Source: a virus. Taken from it: DNA of 23,919 nt. A model generated the notes under the pieces. It saw only the letters and a program-made list of their open reading frames with translations, was not told where the DNA came from and did no database searches. The DNA lies in IMG/VR virus record IMGVR_UViG_3300030098_003677, positions 1 to 23,919 of that record; one strand, written 5' to 3'. This document shows positions 14,054 to 22,391 of the stretch, piece after piece. Within the stretch, counting starts at the first letter, position 1, and each line of letters begins with the position of its first letter. Position numbers and translations under genes: made by a program.

Positions 14054-14508
14054 AATCCCTCATACTTTCATTAAATGTCCTAAATGATAATTGGTGTGAG
14101 GGGTGTAATTTTCATAGCTACCCTTATAAAGCTAAAGCTCCTATAGTTGGAGCAAAAAATAAAATTTTTAAATGTGATGATGATGTATGGGATGTAGTTA
14201 AACTATTAGCGGATGAAACTAGGAATATGAATAAAATGACTAATAAAAATTTTGACATTGTAAGCTCAGTATCACATCAATTGCCTCATTTCAGCTGTAT
14301 AAATATTATATTTGATAAGAAATATCAACGAGATATTTCAAAATATTTATACTGTAAAGAATTTTCTGTTCCTCCTTTTAAAGGTTCTTATGAAGATCAA
14401 CCTTATAAATGGATTCAAAAAGTAAATATTATACAACATGCTATTGCAAAAAGGAATGAAATGGAAAGAGTAAAAATCAAGAATAGCACAGGAGCTAACA
14501 ATGGCTGA
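14047..14508 (+). CDS. Tail assembly chaperone T-domain, made as a frameshift extension (GT-like)
   Basis: This frame is -1 to the G-like gene, is open from 14011, and has no ATG, GTG or TTG before ATG 14227. A slip at 14044-14048 would yield a 255-residue fusion reading ...YQSLG then GIESLILSLNVLNDNWCEGC. The added 153 residues contain Cys-x-x-Cys (WCEGCNFHSYPYK), a later Cys-Asp-Asp-Asp, and C-terminal helices (WIQKVNIIQHAIAKRNEMER). The T part of such fusions binds the tape measure. Its end overlaps the tape measure start by 8 bases. Separate initiation at ATG 14227 (AGGA only 3 bases upstream) is possible but would waste 180 bases of open, well-composed coding sequence. Confidence 0.7.
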   Translation, partial: GIESLILSLNVLNDNWCEGCNFHSYPYKAKAPIVGAKNKIFKCDDDVWDVVKLLADETRNMNKMTNKNFDIVSSVSHQLPHFSCINIIFDKKYQRDISKYLYCKEFSVPPFKGSYEDQPYKWIQKVNIIQHAIAKRNEMERVKIKNSTGANNG

Positions 14509-16492
14509 ATTAGATTTAAGTTCCCATTTAAGAGAAGCTAGACAAGCAGCAAAGAATATGGCAGATTCCATGGCAGGTAGCGTCAATCAAACTAAAAATT
14601 TAAATGATGCTGTCAGTCAAGGAGCTACAGGTGTCAAAAATTTAAGAAATCAAACAAAATTAGCAACCCTTGGATTTGCAAATTTTAATAGAATATTGTC
14701 TATAGTTCGTTCTAGAATGTTAATAATTGCTTTTGCATCAAGCAAAACTATAGGAGTTCTTAATAGATTAGCCAAACAGGGTGCTAGAGTTGAATCTATG
14801 GCTCGTGCATTTGATACATTATCAGGTTCTGCTCAGAAGTCTAGACTTGCAATGAGAAGGCTTCAAGAAGCTACAAATGGCACTATGTCTCAAATGGACT
14901 TACTTAAACAAGCAAATAATGCTATGGTTCTTGGAGTTAGCAAAAATTCTAAAGAAATGGCTGAAATGTTTGATATTGCACAAAGGCTGGGTCGTGCATT
15001 AGGACAAGATACTGCAAAATCTGTAGAATCTCTTATTACAGGTATAGGTAGACAATCTCGTCTCATGTTAGATAATATTGGTATCATTGTTAAATCTGAT
15101 GAAGCATATGAAAAATATGCAGAAAAAATAGGAACAACTGCTAGTAAATTGACAGATGCAGAGAAAAAACAAGCATTTTTTAATGCTACTATGGAATCTG
15201 CTAGAGAAAAGGTTGAAACATTAGGAGATGAAACTCTTACATCTCAAGATGTATTTGATCAATTTGGAACAGCTGCTGAAGATTTTGGCATAGCTATAGG
15301 TAAATTTGTTTTACCTGTTTTTGTAGATATGCTTGAAACAATAACTCCTGTAATTACCGGTATAAATGATTTTTTTCATTTAATGAAACACGGGCCGCCA
15401 ACATTTAATCCTTTTGAAGATTGGGCAGATAGTATCCCTGATAATATAGAAGCAGTAGAAAAAGAGTTAAATGTATTAAAACAGCAAAGACAAGCTCTTT
15501 TAAAAACCAATGAAGATACTAAAGAGACTGTCAAGTCAAATGAACAGCTTGGAGAGAGCTTTGAAATTCTAGGAATGCATACCGAAAATACTGCGAATGG
15601 TATAATAACAGTTGTTGGACAAGGTGCAGACGAACTTGCCGCCTATACTCTGGCTCACGGTGTAACAAAAGAATCTATGGATGCTTTTTATTTGGCTCAA
15701 ACTAATGCTACAGAAGGTGTAGCAGAATTTGCTGAGAATATTGATACAATTAATCCTACTATATCAGACCTAGAGGCAAAAATTGCACATCTTGTAGATT
15801 TATTGAAAGTTCTAAGAGGAGCAACAGATAATTCTAAAGATGGTTTGCAAGAATGGGCAAAAGGATTTGAAAAAGAATTTGTCCATCCTATAATGCAAGG
15901 ATGGGGAATGGCAACAGAAACTGCCAATATGTATTTTCAATCTGTTCAGCAAGGCTTTGCACAGGAAATGCGAGAACTAAAGAAAAGTGAAGAATTTCAA
16001 AACATGTCAAGAGAACGTCAAAGACAAGAAATTAAAAAACTAGAAAATAGTCAACGCCAAGGTAAACAGACTGCCTTTAAACAGCAAAAAGCATTAACTA
16101 TGGCTAATATTGTAATGAGTACGGCAGAAGCTATAATTAATGCATTAACTGTAAAACCTCTAATTCCTACTGGATACGCTTTAGCTGGTTTTGCAGGAAC
16201 AATGGGTGCGGCTCAACTTGCTATTGCCTCTAAACAAAAAATGCCTGCTTTTGCTACAGGTGGTGATTTTATTACTGCTGGACCACAAGCAATTATGGTT
16301 GGAGATAATCCCGGTGGTCGTGAAAGAGTTCAAGTTACACCTTTATCTTCTCCAAATATAGCTGGACCGCAAGGTGGATCGGTAACAGTAAATATATCTG
16401 GAAATATTATGTCACAAGATTATGTAGAAGAAGTTCTATCAGATCAAATTAAAGAAGCTGTAAGAAGAGGAAGTGACTTTGGAATTGGTTAA
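14501..16492 (+). CDS. Tape measure protein
   Basis: A 663-residue, mostly helical protein after the chaperone pair, with GGAG at good distance from ATG. It has long coiled-coil-like stretches (first 60 residues, about 310-350 and 480-545), a hydrophobic segment near residue 75 (RMLIIAFASSKTIGVLNRL), and a second Ala/Gly-rich hydrophobic region near 550-578 (GYALAGFAGTMGAAQLAIAS). The end has the typical MPAFATGGDFITAGPQAIMV and GGRERVQVTPLSS motifs of tape measures. Tape measures set tail length at roughly 0.15 nm per residue, so a tail of about 100 nm is expected. It also probably forms the membrane channel for DNA entry. Confidence 0.9.
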   Translation: MAELDLSSHLREARQAAKNMADSMAGSVNQTKNLNDAVSQGATGVKNLRNQTKLATLGFANFNRILSIVRSRMLIIAFASSKTIGVLNRLAKQGARVESMARAFDTLSGSAQKSRLAMRRLQEATNGTMSQMDLLKQANNAMVLGVSKNSKEMAEMFDIAQRLGRALGQDTAKSVESLITGIGRQSRLMLDNIGIIVKSDEAYEKYAEKIGTTASKLTDAEKKQAFFNATMESAREKVETLGDETLTSQDVFDQFGTAAEDFGIAIGKFVLPVFVDMLETITPVITGINDFFHLMKHGPPTFNPFEDWADSIPDNIEAVEKELNVLKQQRQALLKTNEDTKETVKSNEQLGESFEILGMHTENTANGIITVVGQGADELAAYTLAHGVTKESMDAFYLAQTNATEGVAEFAENIDTINPTISDLEAKIAHLVDLLKVLRGATDNSKDGLQEWAKGFEKEFVHPIMQGWGMATETANMYFQSVQQGFAQEMRELKKSEEFQNMSRERQRQEIKKLENSQRQGKQTAFKQQKALTMANIVMSTAEAIINALTVKPLIPTGYALAGFAGTMGAAQLAIASKQKMPAFATGGDFITAGPQAIMVGDNPGGRERVQVTPLSSPNIAGPQGGSVTVNISGNIMSQDYVEEVLSDQIKEAVRRGSDFGIG

Positions 16493-16862
16493 ATTAAAAA
16501 TAGTTAATTTTTTATTAAAAATAAATATAACAATAGGTAAAAGATTAGCATTTTATCAAGCTAAATTTAAAGCATATCAAGAAGTTGAAAGTGCAGTTAA
16601 GAAAGAAAAGTTTGATCTTCGTGGAATGGGCAATAGATTAAAAAATGTTTTTTTACACGATCAGGATATTATAGATAAAAGATGGGCAGAATGTGAAAAG
16701 TGTGAATTTTTGATAAAATCAACAAATCAATGTGATAAATGTAAATGCTTTATGAAAGTGAAGACGAGAGTAGCTACAGCTTCTTGTCCTATTGGAAAGT
16801 GGGGAAAAGAATATAATTTTATTGAAGGCAAAAAAGTAAATGGCATTAACACTACCACCTAG
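16473..16862 (+). CDS. Cysteine-rich zinc-ribbon-like protein
   Basis: A frame of up to 129 residues that starts inside the tape measure end; possible starts are GTG 16473, TTG 16479 and TTG 16485, so the N-terminus is uncertain. The C-terminal half has C74-x2-C77-x9-C87-x2-C90-x-C92 and a later C105 within ASCPIGKWG, six Cys arranged like a zinc ribbon or knuckle. Small proteins ending 'C....A.CP.gkW' occur in many marine phages; their function is unknown to me. The first 50 residues are basic and hydrophobic, possibly amphipathic helices. The end overlaps the tail-tip gene by 23 bases. A metal-binding tail-assembly factor or small virion protein is the best guess. Confidence 0.65.
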   Translation: MTLELVKLKIVNFLLKINITIGKRLAFYQAKFKAYQEVESAVKKEKFDLRGMGNRLKNVFLHDQDIIDKRWAECEKCEFLIKSTNQCDKCKCFMKVKTRVATASCPIGKWGKEYNFIEGKKVNGINTTT

Positions 16863-19800
16863 CTTTAACAAAGACTTAGAAAGCCAATCTATATCATTAA
16901 TTCCAGTTGTTGTTATTGGTAATTTCCCATTACAAGGTAGTAGTATAGAATGGAGTAATTATGTAGGATATTTTTCAACTAATCAATTAAGCATACCTAT
17001 TCAAGGAATAGCAACAAACGATGGTATAGCAGCACCTACATCATCAATTCCAACTCTTATAAGTATACCATCTTTAAAAGAATCAATAGATATAGAAAAG
17101 CGAAATTATAAAATAAGTTCTGTTAATATAAGAATTTCAAATTTACCTTATAATGATAAGCGATTTTCGGAAATGGTAGATACATCTTTAATTAATTTAG
17201 AATGTAGAATATTTTGGTTATCCCCTTCTACTAAAATTATTTATACAGAAAAACATAATACTACACAGGAACAAAGGATAAATTCAGCTTTTCAAATGTA
17301 TTATGGAGTAATTAGAAGGTATGAACACAATGATTCTGAGGTAAATATAACTTTAGAAGATAAAAGTCAAGACCTTTTTCATAATGATATTGTAACAGAA
17401 ACTTTGTCAGGAGATGTTCCTGATAAATATATAGATAGTCCTATTCCAAAAGTATATGGAAATGTAGATAGAAGTCCTATTATATGGAATAAATCAGAAA
17501 CAGTTGAATCTGCAGCTTTTACTGGAATGGCAAAAGGTGTTGTTAACTATAATTTACATTGTGAAACAGAAGATGTAACATATAATGATCCACCTTTATA
17601 TATTTATACATCTGATGGACATTGTGAAGTTTTAGAAAATAAAGAAAGAGACTTAGTTCAAAAACTTGATGTAAATCAAACAATGCCAGAAGCATTTTAT
17701 GATTTTCAAGTTAATGATATTTATAGAATATCTAATAATTCTCCAAATATTATATTGCCTTCAATTTTTTATTTTTCTTATCACTCTGCTATGGGTCTTG
17801 ACGATTTAGATGAATTATTAACAACTGTAAAAAATAAAAATTTAATTTCATCAGGACTTGTTCAATGTAAAAGAGAAAATGTAATTGAACAATGGATAAT
17901 TAATGATCCGTTTGAAGGATCATGGTCAGCATATGGACATGATATTATACCAGAGAAACCATCTGGTATAGATAATAAATTTAGATTTGGATATACAGGT
18001 AATAATGGAAATATACAAAATCAAGGAATAATACAATCAAATTTAGATATGACCAATATCAATAATTTAATATTTTCAAATGCAGCTTTAAGAATAGTGT
18101 TTCCAAATATTACAGATTTTGAAGGCTCAGTTCATACAGAGCTATCAGGTGTTATAAATATTGCAATAATAGGATATGGAGGATCAATTAACCTTGGATT
18201 TAATATAGTTGACAATACATCAGAAGAAAATGGAAAAGTATTAGAAGAGGTACTTACTTTTACAACTGATGGCTCTAATGTATCAGAGTATAATGAAAAA
18301 CAGCTAAATATAACACGTTTATGGCATATAGCTATGCACGAATATACTTTAGAATTTAGACCTTTACAATGGGGTGGGCAAACTTATCTTAATTTGCTTG
18401 TAGATACTCATGGAGTTGGATTAACTCATACATATTGGTGGAATGTTAATTTTTTAGATAAAAATTTTTATGCAAATATAGTTGGTAGACTTAAAACGCC
18501 TACTATAGCATCTTTATTTTCTAGTATTTCAAATTCAGAGCTTGGACAAAATATTAATTTATCAGAAGGTAATTATACAGGAAGCGGAACAAATGATAAT
18601 GGTGATTTAGCAAATAATTTTATATATGATGTAACTTTAAATAAAAAAATAAATTCTAAGAAGTTATTTGAAACAATAGCATCATCTTCTCCTTATATAC
18701 CAAGATATAATACAATAAAAGGTTTTACGTTAAATGAAATACCTTTTAATGGTGGAAGTGTTGTTAAGACAATAAAAGCAAAAGATTGTATTGATTTTAC
18801 TTATAAAAGAACTAAGATAGAAGAAGTATATAATAGGGTGGAATTGCATTACCATTATGATTATGGAGCAAGAAAATTAACAAAAAAAATTACAGCAGAA
18901 CTTGAATATCCACAAGATACTTATGATTACTATGGATTAAAACAGCCTTCAACTCTTATTATAGATGATGATAGAGGTAAATACATTAGAAGAACTTGTA
19001 CTGCTGAAATGGTAGCAAAGTGGCTTTTATCATGGTATAGAAACCAAAAGCTAATTTTAAAAGTAAAACTACCATTGTATTATATGGAGTTAGAGATTGG
19101 TGATGTAATTGATTTTGATGAACTGCTTGGTGCAAGTGTAAAGCCATATAATATAGATTATACAAAGAATAATACTTTTATGCCTCCTATTGAAACAGGA
19201 GAAGTTAGTACAACATCGCAAATTATGTATGGAAGATTTTTTATATTAAAAACAAATAAAAATTTAGATTTTTGTGAAATTGAATGTATACAGCTACCAC
19301 ATCTTGTAAATTATTCAGAAGCAAATTGTGTAGATGATCCTGATAGCAATATAACTGGATCCCCTGATGGTATGTGTTCACAGGATAGCGTAGAAGATGC
19401 ATGTGGTGAATGTGGTGGAATAGCAAGACAAGAAGGTGAATTTATTTATTACGGAGATAATCCACAGCCATATATTAATTGTGATGGTGTTCCTGCCGCA
19501 TTTTGTTATCAATGCGAAGATAGAGAGAAATATGGAGATATAGGTTGTGGGCAGGGGCAATATTATCCAATAGAAAATTGTCAAGATTGGTTTGTAGAAG
19601 ATGTGCTTTCACCACTATGCGATAATAATGATGGAGGAGTTTGCAATGATTGTCCTTCTGATACTTTTGATTGTTTAGGTGAGTGTGATGGTAATGCAGT
19701 TGTAGACTGTAATGGTATTTGTAATGGCGATGCAGTTGAGGATCAATGTGGAGTTTGTGGGGGAGATTGTGAGAATTTACTTGATCCTACTGTTGGGTGT

Positions 19801-21684
19801 AATAACTGTGGAGATGAATATGCGATTAATTATATAGGTTGTAATACAGGGCAAACACATGATTGCAGAGATGCTTTAACTGTAACTGCTTGTCTTGATG
19901 ATTCTACTGATCCTAATTATTTATGGAATTTGATGCCTGATAGACAAGGATTAACTGACGAGGGAAAAAGAGCAGGATGGTTTTATGCAAGAGATTATAT
20001 GTATCCAAACGGAGGTGATGATGTAGATTGGCAAAAATTATATAGAGTTATACAAGCATATTGTAATGGTGAAGATTTAGCAGATGCAGATAATTTTGAT
20101 TTAGGTGATGAATTTGGAAGTGCAGGAGTAGACTTTGGAACAAATACAGACGATTGTACTTGGAAGAGCCAAAGACCTGCAGGTGATCGCTTAACTGGAT
20201 ATTATGGAAACAGGTTATCAACAGGAGAAGTTTTTCCTGATGTTTGTAGTTCTCAGAATAAATCGCTTGACCGTATTCCTCATAATGAGACTTCTGAGTT
20301 AGTTACATATGGATATTATCCTGTAATTGTTTTTAGTGCTTATGATTGGCAACCAAGTCCTAATGGAAAAGTACCTTGTAATACTCCTGTATGTATTAAT
20401 AGCGATGAAATTCCTGAACAAGATATATATCAAGAAGAAAAAGATCAGTTATTATTTGCACATATAGCAACATCAGGATTTGAAGATGGGCAGAATCAAA
20501 TATATAAAAAGGTAAATGGAGCTTTAGTAGAGTTAACAGATGAAGAATATAATACTTTTCCAGCAGGATATAAAGATGGCAAATATGTATATTCAAAACC
20601 CATATTAACAACTAATATAATAAGAGCCTGTAGTACTTTAGATTTTAATTTATACTCAAATTATTATAATAAAAATGGTTATCCATTAGCTGGTTATTTA
20701 GAAAATGGTGATGCTTTTACAGATTTAGACAATTACGATCAATTAGAAACTGAAGATGGTGGAAATTGTATAGTTAAAAACGATTGTCCTGAAGGAACAT
20801 TTACAGAAGATTGGTTAAATCAGGTGTCTGAAACAGGTGAAATTGAAGAAAACGTATTTGATATAAATTGCACTCCAAATTTAAATAAAAATTCCCAAGA
20901 ATTTACAGGAATTAAAATAGCTTCTAATTCAAGTGAATATGCCTCTGTTCTTGGTGATGCTTTTATAAGGGCAAAGTTTCATGGAATAAATGATTTTGTT
21001 AATTCTGATCATTGGAAATTTAGAATTTACCAAGACATAGAAATTCAAATAGATGATGACGAAGGTGGTTGGTATGTAATAAATAGAAATTTAAGCCAAG
21101 CATTAAATAATGAAAATGTTGATTTTATATGTGGAGAGGGTTGGGAAAGCTGTGAAGTTCAAGCTACTATAGAAAATTATGACGAAGTAAATAAAACATT
21201 AGAAGTTACACTACCTTTATTTAGACATAGATCATTTTTAGAATGGTTAAGCGATAATTATGATTCAACAGAATTAACAAATAGTTATGATTCGTCAGGT
21301 TGGAGAGGAGAGGAAGGAAAGATAGCAAAATTTAGATATAGATATAAAATATATTTAATTCCTAATTCTTATAATACAATTTATGACAGTTATGGGCAAT
21401 TAAATGAGGGTGTATATGTTTTTGGAGACGGTGCATATAAAAATTTAATATTTTCATCATGTGAAACAGGAGATTGTTGTACTGTAGCACAGCAAGGAGA
21501 TTTAAATAATGATGGCTTATACAATGTATTAGATATTGTTACTTTAGCTCAATGTATACTTTCTAATGATTGTGCTGAAATAGGTGCAACTTGCACAGCA
21601 GATTTAAATGAAGATGGAAGTTTTAATGTATTAGATATAGTTGCTTTATCAAATTGTGTATTAGAAGGAAATTGTGGTACGTAA
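16840..21684 (+). CDS. Giant tail-tip/hub protein with Cys-rich repeats and dockerin-like C-terminus
   Basis: The largest gene, 1614 residues. Residues 1-840 look like a tail hub: early beta domains (SLKESIDIEKRNYKISSVNI, FQMYYGVIRRYEHNDSEVNI), an insertion at about 250-620, and a conserved-looking core near 660-830 (EEVYNRVELHYHYDYG; WLLSWYRNQKLILKVKLPLY; LEIGDVIDFDE) as in gpJ/hub proteins. Residues about 842-992 are Cys-rich, with CLGECDGNAVVDCNGICNGD and CGVCGGDCENL resembling ADAMTS and bacterial surface 'CGVCGGD' repeats. The far end (1553-1614) holds two dockerin-like Ca loops: D1554-N1556-D1558-G-N1562-D1565 and D1588-N1590-D1592-G-N1596-D1599. It follows the tape measure region, as expected of a tip protein. 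The C-terminal 770 residues are unusual for a phage and probably face the host. No signal peptide is seen. Confidence 0.75.
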   Translation: MALTLPPSFNKDLESQSISLIPVVVIGNFPLQGSSIEWSNYVGYFSTNQLSIPIQGIATNDGIAAPTSSIPTLISIPSLKESIDIEKRNYKISSVNIRISNLPYNDKRFSEMVDTSLINLECRIFWLSPSTKIIYTEKHNTTQEQRINSAFQMYYGVIRRYEHNDSEVNITLEDKSQDLFHNDIVTETLSGDVPDKYIDSPIPKVYGNVDRSPIIWNKSETVESAAFTGMAKGVVNYNLHCETEDVTYNDPPLYIYTSDGHCEVLENKERDLVQKLDVNQTMPEAFYDFQVNDIYRISNNSPNIILPSIFYFSYHSAMGLDDLDELLTTVKNKNLISSGLVQCKRENVIEQWIINDPFEGSWSAYGHDIIPEKPSGIDNKFRFGYTGNNGNIQNQGIIQSNLDMTNINNLIFSNAALRIVFPNITDFEGSVHTELSGVINIAIIGYGGSINLGFNIVDNTSEENGKVLEEVLTFTTDGSNVSEYNEKQLNITRLWHIAMHEYTLEFRPLQWGGQTYLNLLVDTHGVGLTHTYWWNVNFLDKNFYANIVGRLKTPTIASLFSSISNSELGQNINLSEGNYTGSGTNDNGDLANNFIYDVTLNKKINSKKLFETIASSSPYIPRYNTIKGFTLNEIPFNGGSVVKTIKAKDCIDFTYKRTKIEEVYNRVELHYHYDYGARKLTKKITAELEYPQDTYDYYGLKQPSTLIIDDDRGKYIRRTCTAEMVAKWLLSWYRNQKLILKVKLPLYYMELEIGDVIDFDELLGASVKPYNIDYTKNNTFMPPIETGEVSTTSQIMYGRFFILKTNKNLDFCEIECIQLPHLVNYSEANCVDDPDSNITGSPDGMCSQDSVEDACGECGGIARQEGEFIYYGDNPQPYINCDGVPAAFCYQCEDREKYGDIGCGQGQYYPIENCQDWFVEDVLSPLCDNNDGGVCNDCPSDTFDCLGECDGNAVVDCNGICNGDAVEDQCGVCGGDCENLLDPTVGCNNCGDEYAINYIGCNTGQTHDCRDALTVTACLDDSTDPNYLWNLMPDRQGLTDEGKRAGWFYARDYMYPNGGDDVDWQKLYRVIQAYCNGEDLADADNFDLGDEFGSAGVDFGTNTDDCTWKSQRPAGDRLTGYYGNRLSTGEVFPDVCSSQNKSLDRIPHNETSELVTYGYYPVIVFSAYDWQPSPNGKVPCNTPVCINSDEIPEQDIYQEEKDQLLFAHIATSGFEDGQNQIYKKVNGALVELTDEEYNTFPAGYKDGKYVYSKPILTTNIIRACSTLDFNLYSNYYNKNGYPLAGYLENGDAFTDLDNYDQLETEDGGNCIVKNDCPEGTFTEDWLNQVSETGEIEENVFDINCTPNLNKNSQEFTGIKIASNSSEYASVLGDAFIRAKFHGINDFVNSDHWKFRIYQDIEIQIDDDEGGWYVINRNLSQALNNENVDFICGEGWESCEVQATIENYDEVNKTLEVTLPLFRHRSFLEWLSDNYDSTELTNSYDSSGWRGEEGKIAKFRYRYKIYLIPNSYNTIYDSYGQLNEGVYVFGDGAYKNLIFSSCETGDCCTVAQQGDLNNDGLYNVLDIVTLAQCILSNDCAEIGATCTADLNEDGSFNVLDIVALSNCVLEGNCGT
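19363..19815 (+). repeat. Cys-rich CGVCGGD-type repeat region inside the tail-tip gene
   Basis: Codons 842-992 encode repeated Cys-Gly/Asn-x-Cys units, densest at codons 944-977 (19669-19770). The motif CGVCGGD is shared with ADAMTS cysteine-rich domains and with surface proteins of some marine bacteria. DNA repeats such as GATGCAGTTG-type segments recur imperfectly within it. Confidence 0.7.
21496..21681 (+). repeat. Tandem dockerin-like Ca-binding repeat at the tail-tip C-terminus
   Basis: Two copies spaced 34 codons apart encode GDLNNDGLYNVLDIV (from codon 1553) and ADLNEDGSFNVLDIV (from codon 1587). The copies share the exact run AATGTATTAGATAT. Each copy is followed by a Cys (C1572 and C1606), and further Cys (C1578, C1585, C1612) could add disulphides in an extracellular setting. 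Confidence 0.8.
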
Positions 21685-21698
21685 AGCGAGGAATAAGA

Positions 21699-22391
21699 AT
21701 GGCTAAATTATATTATGGATCAGGAAATTGTAGTATAGATGGGGAAGGTACTGAAATAATGGGTGTAGAAATTCGCTATTCGGGTGCGATTTCAATAATA
21801 GACAAAACACCTGAGCATTTTACTATAATGACAGGAGCAGATGGAATTTTAATATTTCCTATAACAAATATGAATATGGAATTTAGCACTTTTTTGTCTA
21901 ATTTATTTGATTATGAAGGTAGATTTGAAATTAAATCAATATTAGTAGCAGGAATTGGTGGTGTAAGGGTTCAAACATCTATTAATAGAGTAATGGATTA
22001 TGCAGAACTTATAGATACAAATGCAGAAGATATGGATATAGTAAGCGAAGATATGTCTGCTGGATATATATCAGGTAAAAGGAAAATAACTAAAACTGTT
22101 ATTGATAAAAGTACTATAGATCGTTTACATACTAATGATTATGATATAACACTATTTAATGAAGATGGAGATGTTTATAATGGCGAATTTCATGTGCATA
22201 AAAATGGAACTGCAATGTCAGGTGCTATACATACAGAAGAATCACAAGTGCTTTATTTATTAACCAAAAAGCAAAAAAGAAGAAAAACATATACAGTTGG
22301 ACTTAAATCAACTAAAACAAAAAAGGAAACAACAAAAGCAAAACAAATAGTACGGTCTATGACAGCAAGTAAAACATCAGGAGGATATTAG
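21699..22391 (+). CDS. Conserved-looking tail-associated virion protein
   Basis: I start this 230-residue protein at ATG 21699, which has GCGAGGA about 8 bases upstream, rather than at in-frame TTG 21654 inside the tail-tip gene. It begins MAKLYYGSGNCSIDGEGTEI and continues through IMTGADGILIFPITNMNMEF, NRVMDYAELIDTNAEDMDIV, LHTNDYDITLFNEDG and HKNGTAMSGAIHTEESQVLY, then a Lys-rich tail (KKQKRRKTYTVG). I recall similar proteins in uncultured marine phages, without assigned function. The folded part appears alpha/beta; the tail may bind nucleic acid or a charged surface. It lies next to the tip gene, so a baseplate or late-assembly role is likely. Confidence 0.6.
   Translation: MAKLYYGSGNCSIDGEGTEIMGVEIRYSGAISIIDKTPEHFTIMTGADGILIFPITNMNMEFSTFLSNLFDYEGRFEIKSILVAGIGGVRVQTSINRVMDYAELIDTNAEDMDIVSEDMSAGYISGKRKITKTVIDKSTIDRLHTNDYDITLFNEDGDVYNGEFHVHKNGTAMSGAIHTEESQVLYLLTKKQKRRKTYTVGLKSTKTKKETTKAKQIVRSMTASKTSGGY

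Noticed and set aside
14227-14508. Stand-alone 93-residue gene from ATG 14227
   Set aside because: The same frame is open from 14011 with coding-like composition, and sits in -1 register to the chaperone with a G-run slip site; the frameshift fusion explains it better.
19241-19584. Two - strand frames opposite the Cys-rich region of the tail-tip gene
   Set aside because: Open only because Cys/Gly codons on the + strand avoid stops in antisense; composition (His/Leu/Ile/Tyr-rich) is unlike a protein.
21654-21698. TTG start extending the 21699 gene into the tail-tip gene
   Set aside because: ATG 21699 has a GAGGA ribosome site at normal spacing; the extension encodes an unrelated basic stretch that is a shadow of the dockerin region.
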